Virus record (IMG/VR): IMGVR_UViG_3300017960_000303
Location: 1 to 22,214 of that record
DNA: 22,214 bases
Source: a virus
Reading direction: 5' to 3' (one strand)
Every line of letters begins with the position of its first letter. Position 1 is the stretch's first letter. The notes under the pieces were generated by a model. It was not told where the DNA came from, did not search any database, and saw only the letters and a program-made list of their open reading frames with translations. Below, one piece after another: positions 13,929 to 18,520 of this stretch. Made by a program: the position numbers and the translations under genes.

Positions 13929-14135
13929 ATGGCAGACGAACAAATCTTCTATCAATCCTTCGGTCATTTCCCAGGCTATCCTGGTGAAGGAGGAGCGAAT
14001 AGAAAGACCTTAAGAGATGCTCTTCTCGACGCAGTCGAGATGATGACTCGAGAAGGTTGTCATTACGTAGACATCTTCAAAAAGAATGAAGACTACGAAC
14101 TTCTAGCTCGATGGGAGCTTAGAAGAGTTGAGTAA
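13929..14135 (+). CDS. Small acidic early protein, unknown
   Basis: A 68-residue protein (MADEQIFYQSFGHFPGYPGE followed by GGANRKTLRDALLDAVEMMT). The frame opens much further upstream, but that would overlap the glycosylase gene completely. The ATG at 13929 follows TAAAGACGAGT, a variant of the shared leader, so it is preferred. The protein combines an aromatic, Gly-rich start with an acidic helix and a short strand (HYVDIFKKNEDYELLARWEL). No family recognised. Confidence 0.65.
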   Translation: MADEQIFYQSFGHFPGYPGEGGANRKTLRDALLDAVEMMTREGCHYVDIFKKNEDYELLARWELRRVE

Positions 14136-14201
14136 CTCTCGGCTACTCTTCTCACTACAAGCATGGGGAGACAAGGCAACTTGTTCCTTGAGGAGAGTAG
14201 C
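14134..14201 (+). repeat. Stop-anchored hairpin element E4
   Basis: AACTCTCG begins in the TAA stop. GCTACTCTTCTCA (14142-14154) pairs with TGAGGAGAGTAGC (14189-14201), 13 bp with one G-U. Inside, ACAAG-GCAA-CTTGT makes a hairpin with a GNRA tetraloop, extended by GGGGA/TCCTT across a bulge. The closing GAGTT box is missing (AAAGATGTT instead), so this copy has a weaker base. Confidence 0.8.
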
Positions 14202-14221
14202 AAAGATGTTATTTAATAATT

Positions 14222-14232
14222 AACTCTCGCGT
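14222..14232 (+). promoter_or_regulatory. AACTCTCGC start leader, copy 2
   Basis: TAATTAACTCTCGCG precedes the ATG at 14233 and matches the leader before the paralogous gene at 11847. The AATTAA core and the CGCGT just before ATG also match the shared leader before 12495. Confidence 0.55.
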
Positions 14233-14667
14233 ATGTATTATCTCATCAACAAATCAACAGGTGAGATAGTCGAAGAAAACGAGACAAAGAGTCGACTTCG
14301 TAAAAAGCAGAAGACTATGAAGAACAGAACAGACTACAAAGTGAGTAAGTTCAAACCCGGCGAGGGACGTCATGGTTCAGTCAAAAGCAAAGTTGGCCGA
14401 GGCAAAGGATTCTCTGCTCGATGGAACAGAGATCGTATTGCTAAGGAACAAGCTGAGATTGACGAACGCGTCCGCAAACATTTACCGCCGTGGGATTTGT
14501 TCATGCCCACTGATGAACGCCTTCGTAAAATCTGGCGAAGTGGCAAAGCTCACTTTATCGGAGGTGAGAAGAACAACGACATAAGACTCGATGGAAAGAC
14601 AATCCCAAAGAATCGTCTCAATCGACTATCGCACAAACTAAATCAACCTGGAAATCATGGGTACTAA
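14233..14667 (+). CDS. Lys-rich early protein, paralogue 2 of 3
   Basis: A 144-residue basic protein. Residues 1-41 (MYYLINKSTGEIVEENETKS, then RLRKKQKTMKNRTDYKVSKF) align with the modules at 11847 and 16061. After a Gly/Lys segment (GRHGSVKSKVGRGKGF) comes a second part unique to this copy, with ARWNRDRIAKEQAEIDERVR and PPWDLFMPTDERLRKIWRSG. That part may be a separate small domain. It shares an upstream leader with paralogue 1. A nucleic-acid-binding role is suggested by charge only. Confidence 0.72.
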   Translation: MYYLINKSTGEIVEENETKSRLRKKQKTMKNRTDYKVSKFKPGEGRHGSVKSKVGRGKGFSARWNRDRIAKEQAEIDERVRKHLPPWDLFMPTDERLRKIWRSGKAHFIGGEKNNDIRLDGKTIPKNRLNRLSHKLNQPGNHGY

Positions 14668-14908
14668 GAAAAGGAGACAACGAACACTGTATAAAGTGAT
14701 TAGTGTTCACAATAAAGCTAAAGGTCGATGGATCCAACGGTATTCACGTAAAGAACGTCGTACTGCTTGGATCTACCAGCCACCGATACCAATTAAAAAT
14801 GGTTGTGTCAGAGTTGAGGCTGTCTTTCAAAGAGGAAACTCCTTTTGGACTACTCACACTGACATACCGAAAGACGTATGCAAATCGAGATTAGCAAAGG
14901 CAGATTGA
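14657..14908 (+). CDS. Small basic early protein, unknown
   Basis: An 83-residue, strongly basic protein (MGTKKRRQRTLYKVISVHNK, then AKGRWIQRYSRKERRTAWIY). Alternating strands continue in VRVEAVFQRGNSFWTTHTD. It overlaps the preceding gene by 11 bases and the following one by 31. The other frame at 14703 is a less plausible shadow. No family recognised. Basic, beta-rich small proteins may bind nucleic acid. Confidence 0.6.
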   Translation: MGTKKRRQRTLYKVISVHNKAKGRWIQRYSRKERRTAWIYQPPIPIKNGCVRVEAVFQRGNSFWTTHTDIPKDVCKSRLAKAD

Positions 14909-15078
14909 AGTTCCTCATAAAGATCCTTCGTATCCGAAGAGACTATCTCCAAGGCTTACCAACGTTCTTTCACGGAACAAACTCAACTGCTGCTAGAAAC
15001 AGGGAGAAGATACAAGAACTCGAGGAGAGTGTCAATTTTTTGATTGATGCAGGTAAACTCGGACTTAAGAAGTATTAA
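14878..15078 (+). CDS. Small helical early protein, unknown
   Basis: A 66-residue protein: MQIEISKGRLKFLIKILRIR then a loop and NREKIQELEESVNFLIDAGK. It forms a probable two-helix hairpin. The start overlaps the preceding gene by 31 bases, which is long but in the style of this cluster. Element E5 starts inside its stop codon. No family recognised. Confidence 0.6.
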   Translation: MQIEISKGRLKFLIKILRIRRDYLQGLPTFFHGTNSTAARNREKIQELEESVNFLIDAGKLGLKKY

Positions 15079-15191
15079 CTCTCGGCTGACTATCATCTGG
15101 GCTAAATAGATGTCATAAGCTATACCTTCTTCGCTTCACTCAAGCGACGTGCTCTTTACTTCCTCATATAGGTGGTAGTCAGCAATGAGTT
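15077..15191 (+). repeat. Stop-anchored hairpin element E5 (branched, with anti-leader)
   Basis: AACTC begins in the TAA stop. GCTGACTATCATCT (15085-15098) pairs with AGGTGGTAGTCAGC (15170-15183), 14 bp, and GAGTT (15187-15191) closes the base. The 71-base interior has TCGCTT/AAGCGA around CACTC. It also holds ACGTGCTCTTTA (15147-15158), the exact reverse complement of the shared start leader at 12925-12936 and 13571-13582. Confidence 0.82.
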
Positions 15192-15280
15192 AGTTCTTTT
15201 GTTACCCTCCCTGTTCTGGCTGCGAGAGTCCGGAACCTAAGCTCAGTTCTAGAATGAGGGGGAGGGCAACAAGAGAATTA
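15191..15280 (+). other. Second large hairpin directly after E5
   Basis: Bases 15191-15211 and 15260-15280 pair over about 21 positions with one A-C mismatch and a few G-U pairs; the core is CTTTTGTTACCCTCCC / GGGAGGGCAACAAGAG. Pairing continues inward (TGTTCT against AGAATG with a bulge). It shares base 15191 with E5. The first micro-gene starts ten bases later. It has no AACTCTCG box. Confidence 0.78.
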
Positions 15281-15290
15281 AAATATAACA

Positions 15291-15380
15291 ATGTTCTGTA
15301 TTCACACATTGATCATCGGAGTACTATTCGGCTTCATCTTAGCAGTTATACTTCGAGCGATCTTCGAAGCTTATGAGTAA
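15291..15380 (+). CDS. 29-residue single-pass membrane microprotein
   Basis: ATG at 15291 encodes MFCIHTLIIGVLFGFILAVI, then LRAIFEAYE and a stop. Residues 6-21 form a clear membrane helix followed by Arg, so an N-out, C-in orientation is possible. It overlaps the next micro-gene by eight bases. It is too small to classify. Holin-like, toxin-like or membrane-modulating roles are all possible. Confidence 0.6.
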   Translation: MFCIHTLIIGVLFGFILAVILRAIFEAYE

Positions 15381-15489
15381 GAGACTTTACAACAGAGGAG
15401 ACTGGTTCTGGATGATGATCGTCTTTCTGATGTATTTCTATTGCATCTGGAGCGTTGTACCATTCATCTGGAGAGTAATTTTTAAGTGA
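15373..15489 (+). CDS. 38-residue membrane microprotein
   Basis: ATG at 15373, overlapping the preceding stop by eight bases, encodes MSKRLYNRGDWFWMMIVFLM followed by YFYCIWSVVPFIWRVIFK. A basic, cytoplasm-type N-terminus leads into an aromatic-rich membrane helix (about residues 11-33). With its partner it resembles a two-gene membrane module. A lysis or host-membrane role is speculation. Its TGA stop lies inside the 5' arm of the next hairpin. Confidence 0.6.
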   Translation: MSKRLYNRGDWFWMMIVFLMYFYCIWSVVPFIWRVIFK

Positions 15490-15587
15490 CGTGCAGTCGA
15501 CGACAAGCAAAAGAATCTCTGAAACGATCGCACTGGCCCTGGCTCGACTTTCCGTTTAGGAGAATCATTCGACTGCACCTCACTTAA
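15482..15587 (+). other. Long-stem hairpin spanning a stop codon
   Basis: AAGTGACGTGCAGTCGA (15484-15500) is complementary to TCGACTGCACCTCACTT (15569-15585) at 16 of 17 positions, with two more A-T pairs outside. A second stem, TCTCTGAAACG/CGTTTAGGAGA (10 of 11), lies within. The TGA stop of the preceding gene is part of the 5' arm. TAATAATTAAAGACGCG follows, then the next ATG. Unlike E0-E5 there is no AACTCTCG box. Confidence 0.78.
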
Positions 15588-15606
15588 TAATTAAAGACGC
15601 GAAGCT

Positions 15607-15816
15607 ATGTTAGAACTAAGTCGTCTCGATGAGCCTGTAGCAACTCTCTTTCTTGAGAGAGACGCAGACCACTCAACGATACAAACAACTGGGAAAAGAA
15701 AAGACCTCATCGCTCTTATTGCAGACGCTGTCAGTAAAAGTGACGAGCTAAGGGTTCTTTTTCTGCAAGGGATCTCAATCGGGGAAACAAAAAAGTATGA
15801 CAGTGCTGCTGGGTAA
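15607..15816 (+). CDS. Small acidic early protein, unknown
   Basis: A 69-residue protein: MLELSRLDEPVATLFLERDA, then a helix KRKDLIALIADAVSKSDELR and a strand VLFLQGISIGE. The start follows AATTAAAGACGCGAAGCT, a variant of the shared leader. It overlaps the next zinc-ribbon gene by 20 bases. No family recognised. Confidence 0.65.
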   Translation: MLELSRLDEPVATLFLERDADHSTIQTTGKRKDLIALIADAVSKSDELRVLFLQGISIGETKKYDSAAG

Positions 15817-15961
15817 AAAGATACCTTGTCCAAAATGTCACGCAGAAGCAGTGATACTACTGAACGAAGGACGTTACTTTGTTCAGTGTTATACCTGTTT
15901 GTATTATGGCTATTTAAAAGAGTACCATAAGAAGTCGTATAGGAGCCAAAACAGTACCTAG
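15797..15961 (+). CDS. 54-residue zinc-ribbon protein
   Basis: ATG at 15797 encodes MTVLLGKKIPCPKCHAEAVI followed by LLNEGRYFVQCYTCLYYGYL and a basic tail ending at TAG. CPKC and CYTC, about 20 residues apart, form a probable Cys4 zinc ribbon like those in many small nucleic-acid or protein-binding factors. It overlaps the preceding gene by 20 bases. A hairpin follows its stop. Confidence 0.7.
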   Translation: MTVLLGKKIPCPKCHAEAVILLNEGRYFVQCYTCLYYGYLKEYHKKSYRSQNST

Positions 15962-15967
15962 TTTAAC

Positions 15968-16015
15968 TTTAGAGAGAAAAATAGTAGTATTACACTACTA
16001 GCACATCTCTTTAGA
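15968..16015 (+). other. A/T-rich nested hairpin after zinc-ribbon gene
   Basis: TTTAGAGAG (15968-15976) pairs with CTCTTTAGA (16007-16015) with two G-U pairs. Inside it TAGTAGT (15982-15988) pairs perfectly with ACTACTA (15994-16000). It starts six bases after the TAG stop. The remaining bases to the next ATG (16016-16060) are A/T-rich with no clear promoter. Confidence 0.6.
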
Positions 16016-16060
16016 TATAAAGGTCGAATATTATTAAGAAACATTTAACCAACAGACACT

Positions 16061-16396
16061 ATGGCTAAAAAGAAAAATGGAACTGGCAACGGCAAGTTCC
16101 ACATCGTTCACAAAGTCTCTGGCAAAGTAGTTGCTTCAGGAGACAACAAACCAAAACTGCGCAAGCAGAAGAACGAGATGAAAGACGGTGATCAATACAT
16201 CGTCTCCAAGTTTGCTGGGCTACGTCCAGTAAAGGAGAAACCAAACAAACCCGTTAAAGAAAAGAAGGAGAAGAAAGCTAAGAAAACTAAGAAAGTCAAG
16301 AAGACCAAGCAAGAAGACGGGCTCACAGCTGAGCAAAAAGAAGCACGTAAAGCTCGTGCTAAAGCTCGCCGTGAAAGAAAAGCTAAGAAAGACTAA
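16061..16396 (+). CDS. Lys-rich early protein, paralogue 3 of 3
   Basis: A 111-residue protein with about half of its second part Lys or Arg. Residues 10-50 (NGKFHIVHKVSGKVVASGDN, then KPKLRKQKNEMKDGDQYIVS and KF) match the module at 11847 and 14233. The tail (KEKKEKKAKKTKKVKKTK and KARKARAKARRERKAKKD) looks like a histone H1-like or ribosomal-protein-like tail. It could bind DNA or RNA without sequence preference. AACTCTC overlaps its stop, but no hairpin follows, and the next gene starts 12 bases later. Confidence 0.75.
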   Translation: MAKKKNGTGNGKFHIVHKVSGKVVASGDNKPKLRKQKNEMKDGDQYIVSKFAGLRPVKEKPNKPVKEKKEKKAKKTKKVKKTKQEDGLTAEQKEARKARAKARRERKAKKD

Positions 16397-16407
16397 CTCT
16401 CAAGACT

Positions 16408-16869
16408 ATGGCTAAAGACTTAGGAGCCACGATCGATAAGCTAAAAGTCAATGTCAAAGCAGGGTACATTAGAAAACTGAACATGCATGCTCACGGTGGT
16501 CTTCAATTTGAAACCACTGATGTTCACGCTATCTTCGAGGCTAAAGACGTTTCAATTGAACACGCGAATGAAGTTCATTCATTGCTCTCAGAGAAGGCTA
16601 AATACATCATCGAGACTGAGATCGCTAAGATCGAAGGTGCAGTTCAAGATCCTGTTTCGAAGGAGAAAGGCAAAGGTCTTAGTAAAAAATCATTCGAGAA
16701 GATCATGCCACTCTTCAACGACATTACGATGGCGTCTAGTCTTGCAGAGTTAAAGAAGGTGAGGAGTCAATTACGTACTGCTAAAGAAAAAGGAACTTAT
16801 TCAACTAAGCAATACAATCATTTGGCTCGTCACTACAAACAGCGACGTAAACAACTAAAGAACAAGTAA
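16408..16869 (+). CDS. Unknown protein upstream of nuclease gene
   Basis: A 153-residue basic protein. An N-terminal part with LNMHAHGGLQFETTDVHAIF and FEAKDVSIEHANEVHSLLSE suggests alpha/beta structure. The C-terminal part is helical and Lys-rich (KKVRSQLRTAKEKGTYSTKQ, then YNHLARHYKQRRKQLKNK). Its stop abuts the start of the nuclease gene (TAAATG), which suggests shared expression. It may take part in DNA processing, but no family is recognised. Confidence 0.7.
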   Translation: MAKDLGATIDKLKVNVKAGYIRKLNMHAHGGLQFETTDVHAIFEAKDVSIEHANEVHSLLSEKAKYIIETEIAKIEGAVQDPVSKEKGKGLSKKSFEKIMPLFNDITMASSLAELKKVRSQLRTAKEKGTYSTKQYNHLARHYKQRRKQLKNK

Positions 16870-17652
16870 ATGCTCGAAAAGATAAGCCACTCAGGGATCA
16901 AGGATTACTTGAAGTGTCCGCTTCTCTTCTATTATCGACACGTTCTTGGTATAAGAGTCGCTGAAAGACCAATACCGTTAGTCTTCGGTGGAGCAATACA
17001 TAAAGCAGTAGAGCTCTACGAAAAGAACGGAGACGATCCACTCGAAGTTTTTGAAGATAACTTTGAACCTGATAAGATTGATTACTTCGATCGGTTCGGG
17101 AGAGAATTATCTACAAGACAAGCAGATGATGTCTATGAAACCAACTTAGAGAACGGCTTTCGTTTACTCGACCACTTCGTCGAAGAACGAGAGACCGGAA
17201 TTCTAAAGGACTACGAAGTCGTATCAACAGAGCGTTACTTTAGAAGAAGGTTGCGTCATCCTATTACTCACGACCGAGTCAAAGTGAGATGGATGACAGG
17301 TATTGTAGACTTCATTCTCGAGGATGGCAGGTTCGGAGACTATAAGACGAGTGGTAAAACCTATAAGCAAGCAACAGTCGATGAGTCGTTGCAACCAACG
17401 ATGTACTATTTATGGTACTATCTAACTTATAGGAGACTACCAAAAAGCTTTGTCTATATTGTCTTTCTGAAACGACGCAAGACTAATCCGATCCAGGTAC
17501 TAGAGACTCATCGTACATTAACACAACTTGGTGAGCTCGTTGATCTAATTAACGAGATCGCAGTAAAGGTCGAGAAAAAACAATTCAAACGAAGTCACGG
17601 TGAGAAAGCTTATTGTGATTGCTTCCGTTATGAAAAGCTACTAAACGTATGA
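16870..17652 (+). CDS. PD-(D/E)XK nuclease, RecB/Cas4-like
   Basis: A 260-residue protein of the RecB-exonuclease/Cas4 superfamily. Motifs in order: SGIKDYLKCPLLFYYRHV near the N-terminus, GGAIHKAVELY with His44, GIVDFILEDG with Asp147, GDYKTSG with Asp157 and Lys159, and QPTMYYL with Gln175. All the catalytic residues are present. Cys16 and CDC (248-250) hint at a metal or Fe-S site, but only three cysteines are placed as in Cas4. Phage versions process DNA ends for recombination or replication. It overlaps the next start by four bases. Confidence 0.85.
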   Translation: MLEKISHSGIKDYLKCPLLFYYRHVLGIRVAERPIPLVFGGAIHKAVELYEKNGDDPLEVFEDNFEPDKIDYFDRFGRELSTRQADDVYETNLENGFRLLDHFVEERETGILKDYEVVSTERYFRRRLRHPITHDRVKVRWMTGIVDFILEDGRFGDYKTSGKTYKQATVDESLQPTMYYLWYYLTYRRLPKSFVYIVFLKRRKTNPIQVLETHRTLTQLGELVDLINEIAVKVEKKQFKRSHGEKAYCDCFRYEKLLNV

Positions 17653-18059
17653 ACAAAATAGAACCAATACAATCAGACAAATGGTATTCGATCGGTGCAC
17701 TTGTAAGAGTTGCACAAGCAGGATATCTCCCAATCAAATCAAAAGCATATTGGACACAGCTTTGTAAAGACGGTAAGCTGAAACACATTAGATTGAAGAA
17801 TGCTTACTCGATACAGGGTAAGGATGTGCTCGCTCACCTTGATAAAAAATTGCGGTATGAACGAAGAAGTGCTAAAAACAAAGCTCGTAAAAACAGCGGA
17901 GAGATACGCAAAGATAACAATCAAGCTGGCAAAGCTACACGAAAAGAAGATCGATCTAGTGGGGGACGGAGTGAGCCCCAAAAAAGCCAGGGAGATCTGG
18001 AAACACTCAGAGAACGGGATCAGGGAGGCGAAACTAAAGCTACGACTAAAGGGGCTTGA
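17649..18059 (+). CDS. Excisionase-like helix-turn-helix protein with overprinted tail
   Basis: A 136-residue frame. The first 70 residues (KWYSIGALVRVAQAGYLPIK, then SKAYWTQLCKDGKLKHIRLK and YSIQGKDVLAHLDKK) resemble small helix-turn-helix proteins of the excisionase/MerR-like type. From about residue 70 the sequence becomes a low-complexity Lys/Arg/Gly/Gln tail, and from 17857 it overlaps another frame that looks more like real protein. The tail may be extra. It might bind DNA near the replication genes. Confidence 0.7.
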   Translation: MNKIEPIQSDKWYSIGALVRVAQAGYLPIKSKAYWTQLCKDGKLKHIRLKNAYSIQGKDVLAHLDKKLRYERRSAKNKARKNSGEIRKDNNQAGKATRKEDRSSGGRSEPQKSQGDLETLRERDQGGETKATTKGA

Positions 18060-18120
18060 GCAATTGCTATCTTCGTATCGAGCTGCACTGAGGACAGATG
18101 ATCGACAAAAACAATCTTAA
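17857..18120 (+). CDS. Small helical protein in overlapping frame
   Basis: ATG at 17857 encodes 87 residues: MNEEVLKTKLVKTAERYAKI, then TIKLAKLHEKKIDLVGDGVS and helices up to LSSYRAALRTDDRQKQS. The periodic hydrophobic residues look like a genuine helical bundle, unlike the overlapping tail in the other frame. It shares 203 bases with the helix-turn-helix gene and 23 with the next gene. No Shine-Dalgarno sequence is seen. Function unknown. Confidence 0.6.
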   Translation: MNEEVLKTKLVKTAERYAKITIKLAKLHEKKIDLVGDGVSPKKAREIWKHSENGIREAKLKLRLKGLEQLLSSYRAALRTDDRQKQS

Positions 18121-18520
18121 ACGTGCTCTCAAGAGGGTTGGCATCAAGAATGTAAAGTTCTTACTTACTCGCGAAGACGAAGCAATAGTCCTACTCTCTG
18201 AGAATACCTTCAATCAAGTTAAGATCGTATATCCGAAAACCTGTAAGAAGATTTCAGCAATACTTGACTTTACTGATAAAGATCAAGCATGGCTAGATAG
18301 CTTACTCGCAGAGTATAAAGAACATCTAACTCTGAAAGAGATGGTACAACAAGCAGAGAAGATGTCTGACTGGCTGAAGAAGAAGCACATTCAAGATGGC
18401 AATACGAAGAGTCGTTATCGGACGTTCCTCCGTAAAGAAGTTCGTTGGAGAAAGGAACGCCAGCAAAACGGTGGCGAGAAGAACCTTGATCCAGAACTTT
18501 TACGAAAGCTGAATGACTAA
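18098..18520 (+). CDS. Unknown basic protein upstream of primase-helicase
   Basis: A 140-residue basic protein. The N-terminal alpha/beta part (MIDKNNLKRALKRVGIKNVK, FLLTREDEAIVLLSE) is followed by a long helical, Lys/Arg-rich part (LKEMVQQAEKMSDWLKKKH, RTFLRKEVRWRKERQQN). It overlaps the primase-helicase start by eight bases, so it may belong to the replication module, for example as a loader or accessory protein. That is inferred from location only. Confidence 0.68.
   Translation: MIDKNNLKRALKRVGIKNVKFLLTREDEAIVLLSENTFNQVKIVYPKTCKKISAILDFTDKDQAWLDSLLAEYKEHLTLKEMVQQAEKMSDWLKKKHIQDGNTKSRYRTFLRKEVRWRKERQQNGGEKNLDPELLRKLND

Noticed and set aside
14155-14188. A tRNA or tRNA-like gene within E4
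   Set aside because: There is a GNRA hairpin but no cloverleaf, anticodon arm or CCA-type end.
12118-15191. Reading the hairpin elements as ordinary intrinsic terminators
   Set aside because: None is followed by a T run, most run straight into the next start leader, and most intergenic gaps have no promoter to restart transcription.
12118-15191. Reading the elements as integron attC sites
   Set aside because: attC ends have the order RYYYAAC...GTTRRRY, while here AAC is at the outermost edge. No integrase gene is visible. Only the general design (conserved ends, variable stem) is similar.
15882-15910. TTGTTC-17-TATTAT as a third rightward promoter
   Set aside because: It lies within the zinc-ribbon coding sequence, the -35 box is weak and the conserved AAACTGT does not follow.
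17844-17850. AAAAAAT as a -1 programmed frameshift site joining the two overlapping frames
   Set aside because: A -1 shift from the first frame would not enter the second frame; a +1 shift would be needed, and the second frame has its own ATG.
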